Source: Schlegelella aquatica (GTDB lineage: Bacteria > Pseudomonadota > Gammaproteobacteria > Burkholderiales > Burkholderiaceae_C). From it: a stretch of 64,000 bases of DNA. The stretch is taken from assembly GCF_026013905.1 (NCBI RefSeq), contig NZ_CP110257.1, forward strand, positions 2,502,001 to 2,566,000, written 5' to 3'. The notes beneath the pieces are model-generated. The model made no database searches. It saw only the letters and a program-made list of their open reading frames with translations, and was not told where the DNA came from. The position numbers and the translations under genes were made by a program. Of this stretch, positions 34,714-48,874 are shown piece after piece (within the stretch, counting starts at the first letter, position 1; each line of letters begins with the position of its first letter).

Positions 34714-34750
34714 CCCCAAAAACCAAGAAGGCGGCCCTCGGGCCGCCTTC
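34714..34750 (-). terminator. rho-independent terminator of gltBD
   Basis: GAAGGCGGCCC (34727-34737) and GGGCCGCCTTC (34740-34750) form an 11-base perfect stem. On the minus strand it is followed by TTGGTTTTTGGGG. It lies 21 bases past the gltD stop, in the ideal place to end gltBD transcription before mlaF. Confidence 0.85.
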
Positions 34751-34771
34751 GTGGCGCATCAGGGCGCAGCC

Positions 34772-36238
34772 TCAGCGGGGCAGATCGCTGGCCCCCATCA
34801 GGTATTCGTCGATCGCGCGCGCGGCCTGGCGCCCTTCGCGGATCGCCCAGACCACGAGCGACTGCCCGCGCCGCATGTCCCCGGCGGCAAACACCTTGTC
34901 CACGTTGGTGCGGTAGCCGCCAACGAATTCCGTGCCGGCCTTGGCGTTGCCACGGGCGTCCTTCTCGACGCCGAACGACTCCAACACCGACGCCACCGGG
35001 CTCACGAAGCCCATCGCGAGCAGCACCAGGTCGGCAGGGATGACCTGCTCGGAGCCGGGCACCTCGGTCATCTTGCCGTCCTTCCACTCGACGCGCGACG
35101 TCTTGATCCCCTTGACGCGGCCGTTCTCGCCGATGAACTCCTTCGTCGCGATCGCGAACTCGCGCTGGCAGCCCTCCTCGTGGCTCGACGAGGTGCGCAG
35201 CTTGTAGGGCCAGTACGGCCACGTCAGCAGCTTGTCCTCCTGCTCGGGGGGCATGGGCATCAACTCGAACTGCACGACGCTCTTGGCGCCATGGCGGTTG
35301 GAGGTACCGACGCAGTCGCTGCCCGTGTCGCCGCCGCCGATCACGACGACGTGCTTGCCGGTGGCCAGGATCTGGTCCTTGAGCTTGTCGCCGGCGTTGA
35401 CGCGGTTCTGCTGAGGCAGAAACTCCATCGCGAAATGGATGCCCTGCAAGTCGCGCCCCGGCGCCGGCAGGTCGCGCGGCTGCTCGGCGCCGCCGGCGAG
35501 CAGCACCGCATCGAACTCCTTCATCAACTGCTGCGGCGTCACCGTCTCCTTGGCCAGGTTGGTGACCTTGGAGCCCTCGGGCAGCTTGCCCACCAGCACG
35601 CCGGTGCGGAAGGTCACGCCCTCAGCCTCCATCTGCCGGATACGGCGGTCGATCAGCGACTTCTCCATCTTGAAATCGGGGATGCCGTAGCGCAGCAGGC
35701 CGCCGACCCGGTCGTTCTTCTCGAAGACCGTCACGTCGTGGCCCACGCGCGCGAGCTGCTGCGCCGCCGCCAGCCCCGCGGGCCCGGAGCCGATGACCGC
35801 CACCTTCTTGCCGGTCTTGGCCTTGGGCGGCTGCGGCGCCACCCACCCCTCGGCCCAGGCACGATCGATGATGGCGCGCTCGATCGACTTGATGCCGACC
35901 GGCTCGTCGTTGAAATTGAGCGTGCATGCCGCCTCGCACGGCGCCGGGCAGATGCGCCCGGTGAACTCCGGGAAGTTGTTGGTCGAGTGGAGGACCTCGA
36001 TCGCCTGGCGCCACTGGTTGCGGTACACCAGGTCGTTGAAGTCCGGGATGATGTTGTTGACCGGGCAGCCGTTGTTGCAGAACGGAATGCCGCAGTCCAT
36101 GCAACGCGCACCCTGCACCCGCGCCTCGTCTTCCTTGAGGCCGATGACGAATTCCTTGTAGTGCTTCAGGCGCTTGTCGACCGGCTCGTACGCCTCTTCG
36201 ATGCGGTCGTACTCCAGGAAGCCCGTGACCTTACCCAT
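34772..36238 (-). CDS. gltD: glutamate synthase (NADPH) small subunit
   Basis: A 488-residue subunit that passes electrons from NADPH through FAD to the large subunit. An N-terminal Cys-rich iron-sulfur domain ([26 protein letters not shown]) precedes two nucleotide-binding folds: [11 protein letters not shown] for FAD and [13 protein letters not shown] for NADPH. The start [15 protein letters not shown] is the standard family N-terminus. It follows gltB by 90 bases that contain a GC-rich inverted repeat, and is closed by a strong terminator. Confidence 0.97.
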   Translation of the reverse strand: MGKVTGFLEYDRIEEAYEPVDKRLKHYKEFVIGLKEDEARVQGARCMDCGIPFCNNGCPVNNIIPDFNDLVYRNQWRQAIEVLHSTNNFPEFTGRICPAPCEAACTLNFNDEPVGIKSIERAIIDRAWAEGWVAPQPPKAKTGKKVAVIGSGPAGLAAAQQLARVGHDVTVFEKNDRVGGLLRYGIPDFKMEKSLIDRRIRQMEAEGVTFRTGVLVGKLPEGSKVTNLAKETVTPQQLMKEFDAVLLAGGAEQPRDLPAPGRDLQGIHFAMEFLPQQNRVNAGDKLKDQILATGKHVVVIGGGDTGSDCVGTSNRHGAKSVVQFELMPMPPEQEDKLLTWPYWPYKLRTSSSHEEGCQREFAIATKEFIGENGRVKGIKTSRVEWKDGKMTEVPGSEQVIPADLVLLAMGFVSPVASVLESFGVEKDARGNAKAGTEFVGGYRTNVDKVFAAGDMRRGQSLVVWAIREGRQAARAIDEYLMGASDLPR

Positions 36239-36328
36239 TTCTCGCTACTCCTCGCGTCCTTGTATCCAGGCCCCGGCCGGCGCCCCCCGCTGCGGGGGCG
36301 GCGCGACCAGGGCAGCCCGGTCCGGGCC

Positions 36329-41095
<4,767 letters not shown>

Positions 41096-41117
41096 GTCAA
41101 AGTTAGGGATTACGCGA

Positions 41118-41145
41118 GGATAGCCGCTGACTCCACCGCGTCAAC
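41118..41145 (-). promoter_or_regulatory. gltB promoter
   Basis: On the minus strand TTGACG (41140-41145) and TATCCT (41118-41123) are separated by 16 bases; the start codon of gltB is 22 bases beyond the -10. The end repeat of the neighbouring transposase relic begins only 12 bases upstream of the -35. Confidence 0.65.
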
Positions 41146-41156
41146 AATTATTAATT

Positions 41157-41166
41157 GGGGTCAGAC
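41157..41166 (+). repeat. left TGGGGTCAGA repeat of the RAYT-type element
   Basis: TGGGGTCAGA here is matched in inverted orientation by TCTGACCCCA at 41969-41978, on the far side of the transposase gene. The motif GGGGTCAG is the usual short repeat bordering this class of REP-associated transposase gene in Betaproteobacteria. Confidence 0.7.
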
Positions 41167-41237
41167 ACTCCTTTGTTTTCGGCACCATCTCTGTGCGTGA
41201 ACAAATAGGGACACGTTGACTTCGGGCGGTCCGCCGT

Positions 41238-41951
41238 CTAGCGGGACGGCTGTCCTGGTGCCTCGCCGGCTTGCTTGCGTGGCCGGCCCCGCGGTCGCGG
41301 CTGGGCCCGCCGCTCGGTGGTGCGCTCCACCTCGGCGACGAAGGCTGCGCTTCCCCAGGCCCACCCTTTGAGCGCACAGGACTCCAACGCCTCTGCCTCG
41401 GCCCCGGACACCCCTTCCTCCAGGCGGCGCGCGTAGGCCGCCTCGCGGTCGAAAGGCGTGTTGCCCAGGGCCCAGAACGGGGCGGCGTCATGGATGAGGG
41501 TGTCGTGCCGGCGGCCGAGGTGGTGGGCGAGACTGCTCCAGCGCCAGGCGTCGATTTGGCCGACCAGCCCTCTGCGCTGCGGAAGGGTTTCCACCGCCAG
41601 CATGGCCGTCACCAAGCGCGCCGGCTCCACCACCCCCGCTCGAAACCGGCCGTCCCACAAGGTGCCGGTGCGCGCGTGCCGGCGGTTGAAGGCGGCGGCG
41701 TAGCGCCGCCCCACGGCTTGCATCGTCCGGCTCAAGCCATCGGGCTGGCTGGGCGTGAGCAGCATCCACACCTCCCCCGGCAGGAGCACGTAGGCATGGA
41801 GGGCCGTGCGCAGGGGGAGCACCGCCTCGCGCAGGGCGGTCAGGTAGAGACGGTAGTCCTCTTCGTCGAGGAAGACGGGCTGCCGGTTGTGCCCCCGCTG
41901 CACGACGGCGTGGGGCAGGCCGGGCGCGGCCAAGCGGGCAAGTCGGGCCAT
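41238..41951 (-). CDS. degenerate REP-associated (RAYT/IS200-like) tyrosine transposase
   Basis: A 237-residue protein of the Y1-transposase family common in Betaproteobacteria (start MARLARLAAPGLPHAVVQRGHNRQPVF, end with basic RPRGRPRK). Y84 in GRRYAAAFNRRH is the expected nucleophile. The metal-binding HUH motif, normally MPNHVHLL, reads LPGEVWMLL here (E60-V-W62), so both catalytic histidines are gone. The frame is nevertheless intact over its full length. It lies between dgt and gltB, flanked by inverted TGGGGTCAGA repeats. Likely inactive as a recombinase; either decaying slowly or kept for DNA binding. Confidence 0.82.
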   Translation of the reverse strand: MARLARLAAPGLPHAVVQRGHNRQPVFLDEEDYRLYLTALREAVLPLRTALHAYVLLPGEVWMLLTPSQPDGLSRTMQAVGRRYAAAFNRRHARTGTLWDGRFRAGVVEPARLVTAMLAVETLPQRRGLVGQIDAWRWSSLAHHLGRRHDTLIHDAAPFWALGNTPFDREAAYARRLEEGVSGAEAEALESCALKGWAWGSAAFVAEVERTTERRAQPRPRGRPRKQAGEAPGQPSR

Positions 41952-41968
41952 GGGATGAGAAAATGTTT

Positions 41969-41978
41969 TCTGACCCCA
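41969..41978 (-). repeat. right TGGGGTCAGA repeat of the RAYT-type element
   Basis: TCTGACCCCA on the plus strand, the inverted partner of 41157-41166, 18 bases upstream of the transposase start codon. The two copies enclose 802 bases holding only this gene. Confidence 0.7.
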
Positions 41979-42010
41979 TTATGCCGGGTGAGTGCCGCGC
42001 GCTGAGGCTC

Positions 42011-43120
42011 TCAGAACAGGCGCAGGCCGGTCAGGCGCTCGTGCTCCCGGATTGCGAACCGGTCGGTCATGCCCGCGATGTAGTCGGCGATGGCGCGCGG
42101 CAAGTCCTCGGCGGCCGCATAGTCCGGGGGCATTTGGGACGGATCGTCCCGGTAGGCGGCGAAGAGCTCCCGGACCACACGTTGCCCGCGGCCGGTCGTT
42201 TCGACGACCTGCGGGTGGCGGTAGAGATGGGTCCGGAGGAACCGCTTCAGCACCTGGAGTTCGGCCGCCATCGGGTGCGAGAACCGTACCAGCGGAGGGC
42301 AGCGGCGCGCCGCGTCCGCCGAGCCGGGCTGGTGTTCGGCCAGGGCCGCCCGGGTGGCGTCGATCACGTCGTAGACCTGCCCGGAAAGCATCCGTCGGAT
42401 GGTTTCGAACAGCAGCCGTCGCCCTCCCAGCCCCGGATGCTCGCGCAGCGCGTCATCCCGGTAGCGCACGAAAATCGGCACCGCCTCCAGTTGCTCCATC
42501 GTCAGCAGCCCCGAACGCACACCGTCGTCCACGTCGTGCGCGTTGTAGGCGATCTCGTCCGCGAGGTTGCACAGCTGGGCCTCCAGGCTCGGCTGCGCGC
42601 GCTCCAGAAAGCGCCGGCCCACGTCGCCCAGGCGCTGCGCGTCCGCGCGCGAGCAGTGCTTGAGGATTCCCTCCCGCGTCTCGAACGTCAGGTTCAGCCC
42701 GTTGAATGCGGGATAGCGCTCCTCGAGTTCGTCCACCACCCGCAGGCTCTGCAGGTTGTGCTCGAAGCCCCCGTACTCACGCATGCACTGGTGCAACGCG
42801 TCCTGACCGGCGTGTCCGAACGGCGTGTGCCCGAGGTCATGGGCCAGGGCGATGGCTTCCACCAGGTCCTCGTGCAGACCCAATGAGCGCGCAATGGAGC
42901 GCGCCAGTTGCGCCACCTCCAGCGAATGCGTCAAGCGCGTGCGAAACAGGTCGCCCTCGTGGTTGAGGAACACCTGCGTCTTGTACACGAGACGTCGGAA
43001 TGCCGTGCTGTGCACGATGCGGTCGCGATCGCGCTGGTACTCGTTGCGCGTCGGGGCCGGGGCCTCGGGATACCGGCGCCCCCGGCTCGCACTCGGGTCG
43101 CTGGCGTAGGGCGCAAGCAT
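42011..43120 (-). CDS. dgt: deoxyguanosinetriphosphate triphosphohydrolase-like protein
   Basis: A 369-residue HD-domain enzyme that splits dNTPs into nucleoside and triphosphate. The metal site is visible as H65 (RTRLTHSLEVAQ), H94-D95 (ALAHDLGHTPFGH) and the Asp of LADEIAYNAHDVDD. The shorter length (E. coli Dgt is about 505) places it in the dGTPase-like type 2 group, for which the preferred substrate is often not strictly dGTP. It starts 5 bases after aroB ends. Confidence 0.94.
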   Translation of the reverse strand: MLAPYASDPSASRGRRYPEAPAPTRNEYQRDRDRIVHSTAFRRLVYKTQVFLNHEGDLFRTRLTHSLEVAQLARSIARSLGLHEDLVEAIALAHDLGHTPFGHAGQDALHQCMREYGGFEHNLQSLRVVDELEERYPAFNGLNLTFETREGILKHCSRADAQRLGDVGRRFLERAQPSLEAQLCNLADEIAYNAHDVDDGVRSGLLTMEQLEAVPIFVRYRDDALREHPGLGGRRLLFETIRRMLSGQVYDVIDATRAALAEHQPGSADAARRCPPLVRFSHPMAAELQVLKRFLRTHLYRHPQVVETTGRGQRVVRELFAAYRDDPSQMPPDYAAAEDLPRAIADYIAGMTDRFAIREHERLTGLRLF

Positions 43121-43125
43121 GGGCG

Positions 43126-44241
43126 TCAACCCGTGTGGGCCTCGATCACCTCGGCGACCACCTCGTCCGGCGCGGCGCGCACACCGGCGCGACCGAGGGC
43201 CTCGATCACCACGAACCGGATCTCGCCGCCTTCGGCCTTCTTGTCCACGCGCATGAGATCGAGGTAGCGGTCCGTCCCCAGCTTGGGGCCCCGCACCGGC
43301 AGGCGCGCGCGTTCCACCAGCCGCACCATCCGCTGGAGGAATGACGGCGGCATGAGCCCGAGCCGCACCGACAGATCGCTCGCCATGACCATGCCGCAGC
43401 CCACGGCCTCGCCGTGCAACCACTCCCCGTACCCGAGGCCCGCCTCGATGGCATGTCCGAAGGTATGGCCGAAGTTGAGGATCGCCCGCAGCCCGCCTTC
43501 ACGCTCGTCCTGCCCCACCACCCAGGCCTTGATCTCGCACGAGCGGCGCACGGCATGCGCCAGAGCCTCTTTGTCCATCGCAAGCAGCGCGTCCAGATGG
43601 GCTTCGACCCAATCCAGGAACGCCGCGTCCGCGATAGGACCGTACTTGATCACCTCCGCAAGCCCGGCCGAGAGTTCCCGCGCCGCAAGCGTATCGAGCG
43701 TGTCGAGATCGGCCACCACCTGAACCGGCTGGTAGAAGGCACCGATCATGTTCTTGCCCCGGGGGTGGTTGATGGCCGTCTTGCCACCCACGGACGAATC
43801 CACCTGCGCCAGCAGCGTCGTGGGTACCTGCACGAACGGCACACCGCGCATGTAGCACGCGGCTGCGAATCCGGTGAGGTCGCCGATCACTCCGCCGCCC
43901 AGGGCGAACAGCACCGTCTTGCGGTCGCATCCAGCGGCGAGCAGCCCGTCGAACACCCGGTTGAGCGACTCCCAGGTCTTGTACGCTTCGCCGTCCGGCA
44001 GACTCACCTGCAGCACCCGCCGGAAACGCGTGCCGAGGGCATGAGCGAGGCGCTCCGCATACAAGGGGCCGACCGTTTCGTTCGTCACGATGACGGCCGA
44101 ATGCGCCTGAGGCACCGTTGCCCAGACGGACGGGGCACCCAACAGGCCCGGGCCGATGTGGATGTCGTAGCTGCGATCGCCCAGCGCGATGTGAACGGTG
44201 CCCGCCTCCGAGGGGCGGGCCGTGGAAGCGAGGAGACTCAT
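43126..44241 (-). CDS. aroB: 3-dehydroquinate synthase
   Basis: A 371-residue enzyme for step two of the shikimate pathway, closing DAHP to 3-dehydroquinate with NAD and a divalent metal. Motifs: [28 protein letters not shown] for [25 protein letters not shown] at the active site, and metal ligands in [23 protein letters not shown] and [10 protein letters not shown]. It sits with aroK and dgt, as usual for the order. A TACACT at 44248-44253 on the minus strand could be a -10 giving a nearly leaderless aroB message besides read-through from aroK. Confidence 0.97.
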   Translation of the reverse strand: MSLLASTARPSEAGTVHIALGDRSYDIHIGPGLLGAPSVWATVPQAHSAVIVTNETVGPLYAERLAHALGTRFRRVLQVSLPDGEAYKTWESLNRVFDGLLAAGCDRKTVLFALGGGVIGDLTGFAAACYMRGVPFVQVPTTLLAQVDSSVGGKTAINHPRGKNMIGAFYQPVQVVADLDTLDTLAARELSAGLAEVIKYGPIADAAFLDWVEAHLDALLAMDKEALAHAVRRSCEIKAWVVGQDEREGGLRAILNFGHTFGHAIEAGLGYGEWLHGEAVGCGMVMASDLSVRLGLMPPSFLQRMVRLVERARLPVRGPKLGTDRYLDLMRVDKKAEGGEIRFVVIEALGRAGVRAAPDEVVAEVIEAHTG

Positions 44242-44417
44242 GAGCCAAGTGTAACGGGGCCCCGTGGCCCCTCGGAACGTTCCCGGGGATGGGCCGTGCG
44301 AAGCGACCCCGCCTTGCTTCGCCAGGGCCCCCGGTCCCCCCGCGAGGCCGGGACGGGCGGCGCAAGGCAAAGCCGAACTGGCGTCCCGGAGCAAGGAGCA
44401 GCCCGGGCATCGGCCGC

Positions 44418-44996
44418 TCACCGCGGCAGGACGACGGACGACGGCACCCGCCGCGCATCGAGGATGCCGGCCAGTTCCAGTTGCATCAGGATCATGTTGA
44501 CCAGCGTCGTGACCGAAGGTCGCCCGGTCTCGATGATGAAATGCGCCGTCTCTCGATACAAAGGATCGCGCTGCGCGTACAACTCGCGCAGCTTCGCCAG
44601 CGGATTGGCGACTTGCAGCAGGGGGCGCTGCGTGTCATGACGAAGACGGCGGAAGAGCTCCTCGGGAGAGGACTGCAAATAGAAGACGGTGGAGCCTTGG
44701 CGAAGGATCTGCCGATTCACAGCACGGAGCACGGCCCCTCCCCCCGTCGAGACGACGGCATTTCCGCCATCGCGCATGACCTCGCCCAGCACCTGAGACT
44801 CCACATCTCGGAAGGACTCCTCGCCATGCGCCTCGAAGTAGGACTTGATCGTCTGGCGCAACCGGCGTTCGATGAGCGCGTCGGTGTCAACGAGGGGGAA
44901 GCCGAGCCGACGGGCGAGCTGGCGTCCGACGGTCGACTTCCCGCTGCCCGGCATGCCAACGAGAGTTAGCACCATCGCGCCTGGCTGGGAAGTCAC
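44418..44996 (-). CDS. aroK: shikimate kinase
   Basis: A 192-residue kinase phosphorylating shikimate. Walker [10 protein letters not shown] is at residues 14-22, shikimate-binding DTD and GEESFRDVE follow, then [10 protein letters not shown] and the lid RPLL. Two starts are possible: the GTG at 44996, preceded by GGAGGG, or the ATG 21 bases inside ([14 protein letters not shown]), which has no good ribosome site. I chose the GTG. It is separated from aroB by 176 bases without gene. Confidence 0.95.
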   Translation of the reverse strand: MTSQPGAMVLTLVGMPGSGKSTVGRQLARRLGFPLVDTDALIERRLRQTIKSYFEAHGEESFRDVESQVLGEVMRDGGNAVVSTGGGAVLRAVNRQILRQGSTVFYLQSSPEELFRRLRHDTQRPLLQVANPLAKLRELYAQRDPLYRETAHFIIETGRPSVTTLVNMILMQLELAGILDARRVPSSVVLPR

Positions 44997-45026
44997 GCGC
45001 CCTCCGTAGGCCGAAAGAACCGACGC

Positions 45027-46103
45027 TCAGGGCAGGACAACGCCGGTGTTGGCCTCATAACTACCAAATTTGGCCACCACGGTGAGGCTCGCACCCGAAC
45101 AGCCCGTGCCGCTTGGCGTCAACCGGTGGTAAGTGGGTCCCACGGCACCGACACTCACCTCAGCGGGTGAGACTTGGACCGTGCACCCCGTGGGGGCTCC
45201 CTGCACGCTCACCGTTGTGCCCGCCGGTGCAGCGGTGGGATTCGTTCCAAACTCCGAATACACGCGGACAAAGGTTCCGGGGTCGCCCGTTGGGGACGAG
45301 GCCGGAGCCACGCGAAGCGCCCGGGGGTCGGAAACGGGCAGCATCATCCAGGTTCGGATGAGCGTCTTGCCCCACTTGCCATCACAAGTATTCGGCTCGG
45401 AAAGAGGGATCGACTGCAGGTTCAGGTAGCTGCCATAGCCCGTGGGCGGATCGCAAGCCGCGGTCCCGAGCCCCATGGCACCGGTGAGCGACGTGCCGAC
45501 ATTCAGTTCGTCCACGCCGAATTCGTAAGCCAGGCTCTCGTTATCGTCTCGGAAGAGTCGCCCGCTGTCCCAGAAAGGCTCGCCCGCATCGTAACGGCCG
45601 TTGCCATTGAGATCCACGTAAGCCTCTTCTCCCTCGAGCCATGCAAGGATGGAAACATAGCCGTCCGCAGGGCGGCGGTTCTGCGTACTGAACGTGACGC
45701 TGCACTGAGAAATCGTCGAACCGTTCACCGTCACCCCCGTGAGCTGGCACGATTTCTGGATCTGCCCGCCCTCGGTGGAGAACTGGACAACGGTCCCTTC
45801 TGGGACCGGGTTCCCGGCCGTGTCCGTCACCCTGACCGACACCGTGGTCTGAGCCCCGTCTTGAGACCAGTCCAGCGCGTACTTCTCCGCCGAGATAGAG
45901 ATGGACTTCTGGCTCGGCACACCCGTGCTGACGTCGGAGACAGCACCTCCCCCGCCTCCGGTTGAGCCACCTCCTGCAGAGCCTCCCCCGGACGACCCGC
46001 TTCCGTCACCGAAGATCGGCGCGCCAGCACTGCCCCCGCCTCCTCCGCATGCCGCGAGAATGGCAAGCGTCAACACCGCTAGGCAGGCACGAAACCGTTT
46101 CAT
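45027..46103 (-). CDS. secreted Ig-like lipoprotein of the pilMNOPQ-aroKB locus
   Basis: A 358-residue lipoprotein with signal and lipobox ending at C19 (LAAC), then a 35-residue Gly/Ser-rich linker, then a bacterial Ig-like (Big_1/invasin-type) domain at about 66-155 (VSVRVTDTAGNPVPEGTVVQFST). A 12-residue EF-hand-like loop D164-L-N-G-N-G-R-Y-D-A-G-E175 follows, suggesting calcium. Four or more cysteines beyond the lipobox could pair. The base composition is less GC-biased than its neighbours. It lies 72 bases after pilQ and 30 before aroK, so it is carried in the pilus/shikimate operon. I do not recognise a named function; a surface or pilus-linked role is inference. Confidence 0.8.
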   Translation of the reverse strand: MKRFRACLAVLTLAILAACGGGGGSAGAPIFGDGSGSSGGGSAGGGSTGGGGGAVSDVSTGVPSQKSISISAEKYALDWSQDGAQTTVSVRVTDTAGNPVPEGTVVQFSTEGGQIQKSCQLTGVTVNGSTISQCSVTFSTQNRRPADGYVSILAWLEGEEAYVDLNGNGRYDAGEPFWDSGRLFRDDNESLAYEFGVDELNVGTSLTGAMGLGTAACDPPTGYGSYLNLQSIPLSEPNTCDGKWGKTLIRTWMMLPVSDPRALRVAPASSPTGDPGTFVRVYSEFGTNPTAAPAGTTVSVQGAPTGCTVQVSPAEVSVGAVGPTYHRLTPSGTGCSGASLTVVAKFGSYEANTGVVLP

Positions 46104-46175
46104 TGACCCTCTCCCTCAGCAAAACTACAACCGACCGTTCTCAAACTTCGTTTGCGATCCGCGGCACGTATTCGC

Positions 46176-48338
46176 TCAGCGCGCCGCCGTCCGCTCCGAG
46201 ATCACGCGCGGCGTCAGGAACACCAGCAACTCGGTTTTGTCCGCAACCTTGCCGCGCGTCTTGAAGAGGTGGCCAAGCACCGGGACGTCGCCGAGCAGGG
46301 GGACCTTGGAGACCTCGTCTCGGTCGACCTGCTCGAAGATGCCGCCGATCACCACCGTGCCGCCGTTCTCCACCAGTACCTGGGTCTTCACGTGCTTGGT
46401 GTTGATCGCGATGCCCGCAGGCGTGGTCTCGCCCCGGCTGTCCTTGTTGATGTCCACGTCGAGGATGATGTTCCCCTCCGGCGTGATCTGCGGCGTGACC
46501 TCGAGCTTGAGGTTGGCCTTGCGGAAGGCGATGGCCGTCGCCCCGCTGGACGTGGCCGTCTGGTACGGGTACTCGGTGCCCTGCTCGATCAGCGCCTTGA
46601 CCTGGTCAGCGGTGATGACGCGCGGGCTCGAGACGATACGGCCCTTCCCTTCGGCCTCGAGAGCGGACAGCTCGAGGTTCAGGAACCGGTTGGCCGTGGA
46701 GCTGAACAGCGACAGCGCGAACGATGCCGGGTTGCGGCCGCTGATGTTGTTGGCCGGCAGGTTCACGAAGTAGGTGTTGGGGATGTAGCTCTCCTCGGTG
46801 AGCTCGGCCTGACGCGTCTGCTCGCCGACCCCGAGGTAATTGCCGGTCACCGCGACACGGTTGCTGCCGCCCACGCCCCATCCCGGCGTGCCGCCGCGCA
46901 GACCGCGAAGGTCGGAAGCCCCGAGCTTCACGCCGAGCTGTCGCCCGAAGGTGTCGGCCGCCTCGACGATGCGCGCCTCGATCATCACCTGGCGCACGGG
47001 AATGTCGATCTTCGCGATGAGCTGCTGGATCTCCTCCAGCTTGGACGGGATATCCGTCACGAAGATCTGGTTGGTGCGCGTCTCGAAGATCACGGAGCCG
47101 CGCGGCGTGAGGATGGGCTTCGCATTGCTGGTGGACGAGCCCGCCCCCATCGTCTGCCCCATGAGGCCCTTCGCGACCTCCTCCGCCTTCGTGTAGTTGA
47201 GCTGGAACGATTGCGTGCGCAGCGGCTCGAGCTGGGCCACCTGCGCCTTGGCTTCGAGATCGAGCTTCTCCTTCGCCGTGATCTCGTCCTTCGGAGCGAT
47301 CCACAGCACGTTGCCCGACTTGCGCATGCCCAGGCCCTTGGCCTGCAGGATGATGTCCAGCGCCTGATCCCACGGCACGTCCTTCAAGCGCAGCGTCACG
47401 TTACCCGTCACCGAGTCGCTGGTCACGATGTTGAAGTCGGTGAAGTCGGCGATCACCTGCAGCAGAGAGCGGACCTCGATGTTCTGGAAGTTGAGCGAGA
47501 GCTTCTCGCCCTGGTAGCCGGGGCCCTGCACCAGCTTGTTCGGGTCTTGCTTCTGCGGGCGCACCTCCAGCACGAACTGCGTATCGCTCTGGTAGGCACT
47601 GTGCTCCCAATTGCCGCGGGGCTCGACCACCATGCGCACCCGGTCACCCACCTGGGAGGTGGTGATCGTCTGCACGGGGGTGCCGAAGTCCGTCACGTCG
47701 AGACGGCGGCGCAGTGGCTCGGGCAGCGTGGACCGCAGAAACTCGACCACCAGGCTCTTGCCTTGCTGGCGGATGTCCACGCCGACCTGGTTGTTCGGCA
47801 GTTCGACGACCACGCGTCCGGCCTCGTCCTGGCCGCGGCGGAAATCGATGTCGCGCAGGGCGAGCGGGGTGCGGTTGAGGCTCTCGGCGAAATGCACGGG
47901 CTCGCTGGGGCTCGGCGTGGCGGCGGCTTGCGCGGACGGCTGCAAGACCAGCAGCAGCGCGTTGCCCTGGAGCTGTGCCGTGTAGTTGGCCGGCTGCTTG
48001 AGATTGAGCACCAGACGGGTCCGGCCACCGGCCTGGGCGACGTTCACCGAGCGCAGATTGCCCTGGTTGATCTCCACCGAGGAGCGGCCGAGCGCGTTGT
48101 CCACGCCTTGCAGGTCGATCGCGATGCGCGGGGGCGTCTGCACCGTGAAGCCCGACGGCACGGCAGCCAGCGGCTGGGCCAGTTCGATGCGGACCACCTC
48201 GGAGCCGGCCTGCTGGGTGCTGTTGATGGACTGGATCGCGTTTTGCGCCCAGGCGACGAGCGGTGCGACGAAGATCGACAGGCCGAGCGCGGCGGTTCTC
48301 ATGGTGTTCATCATCGTGTTCTCATGCATGCTCTTCAT
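46176..48338 (-). CDS. pilQ: type IV pilus secretin PilQ
   Basis: A 720-residue outer-membrane secretin through which the type IV pilus passes. After a signal peptide ending at VAWAQ come AMIN domains (about 35-115 and 150-260) that bind peptidoglycan, an STN/N0 domain (LSLNFQNIEVRSLLQVIADFTDFN), an N1 domain, and the secretin core (TPQITPEGNIILDVDINKDSRGE, VPLLGDVPVLGHLFKT). The start MKSMHENT is chosen because AGGAGAAAG precedes it and it overlaps the pilP stop by 4 bases; internal ATGs at residues 9, 10 and 13 are alternatives. Confidence 0.96.
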   Translation of the reverse strand: MKSMHENTMMNTMRTAALGLSIFVAPLVAWAQNAIQSINSTQQAGSEVVRIELAQPLAAVPSGFTVQTPPRIAIDLQGVDNALGRSSVEINQGNLRSVNVAQAGGRTRLVLNLKQPANYTAQLQGNALLLVLQPSAQAAATPSPSEPVHFAESLNRTPLALRDIDFRRGQDEAGRVVVELPNNQVGVDIRQQGKSLVVEFLRSTLPEPLRRRLDVTDFGTPVQTITTSQVGDRVRMVVEPRGNWEHSAYQSDTQFVLEVRPQKQDPNKLVQGPGYQGEKLSLNFQNIEVRSLLQVIADFTDFNIVTSDSVTGNVTLRLKDVPWDQALDIILQAKGLGMRKSGNVLWIAPKDEITAKEKLDLEAKAQVAQLEPLRTQSFQLNYTKAEEVAKGLMGQTMGAGSSTSNAKPILTPRGSVIFETRTNQIFVTDIPSKLEEIQQLIAKIDIPVRQVMIEARIVEAADTFGRQLGVKLGASDLRGLRGGTPGWGVGGSNRVAVTGNYLGVGEQTRQAELTEESYIPNTYFVNLPANNISGRNPASFALSLFSSTANRFLNLELSALEAEGKGRIVSSPRVITADQVKALIEQGTEYPYQTATSSGATAIAFRKANLKLEVTPQITPEGNIILDVDINKDSRGETTPAGIAINTKHVKTQVLVENGGTVVIGGIFEQVDRDEVSKVPLLGDVPVLGHLFKTRGKVADKTELLVFLTPRVISERTAAR

Positions 48339-48874
48339 CGCGCTTTCTCCTGAAGCTGCAGGCTGGTCATGCGCTCGATCCATTCGCCCGCAGCGTCCTG
48401 CACGATTTCGCGGAGGGTGATTTCCGTCTCGGTGATCTTGGTGACCCGGCCGTAGTTCTGTCCGACGTAGTCGCCCACCTTCACCTGGTAGAGCAGGTTG
48501 TCGACTTTGAGCAATGCGTACTGGCGCCCTTGCTTTTGCAGGCTGCCGACCATGCTCATGCTGTCGAGCGGGTAGGCCTCCAGCGGCTCCTTGCGCCGGT
48601 TGATCTCCGCGGCCAGCAGCGAATTGGGCTGGCGCGCCTCCTGCTTGAGCGCGACGGTGAGCTTCTGGGTGCTGAAGGGGTCGACATTACCCGCCGCGAC
48701 ATAGGGCTGCGGGTCGAACTTCTTGGGAGGGTCGAGCGGCTTGACGCTTGGCCGCACCTCGCGCTTTTGCTGCTCCATCCAGGCTTGGAGCTCGTCGATG
48801 TCGCTGCCGCAGCCGGCGAGGCCGAGCAGCGTGACGAGCATGGCGGCGGCCACCGGCCGCGTCGTCATCCTCAT
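48335..48874 (-). CDS. pilP: type IV pilus lipoprotein PilP
   Basis: A 179-residue inner-membrane lipoprotein (lipobox LAGC, C22) that links the PilMNO platform to the secretin PilQ. The N-terminal region is disordered and Pro/Lys-rich (about 40-65, VKPLDPPKKFDPQPY), with the HR-domain fold after (LDSMSMVGSLQKQGRQYALLKVDNLLYQVKVGDYVGQNYGRV). It overlaps pilO by 4 bases at its start and pilQ by 4 at its end. Confidence 0.96.
   Translation of the reverse strand: MRMTTRPVAAAMLVTLLGLAGCGSDIDELQAWMEQQKREVRPSVKPLDPPKKFDPQPYVAAGNVDPFSTQKLTVALKQEARQPNSLLAAEINRRKEPLEAYPLDSMSMVGSLQKQGRQYALLKVDNLLYQVKVGDYVGQNYGRVTKITETEITLREIVQDAAGEWIERMTSLQLQEKAR

Noticed and set aside
41157..41978. An active insertion sequence
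   Set aside because: The transposase lacks both HUH histidines, the ends are only 10-base repeats, and no target-site duplication is visible.
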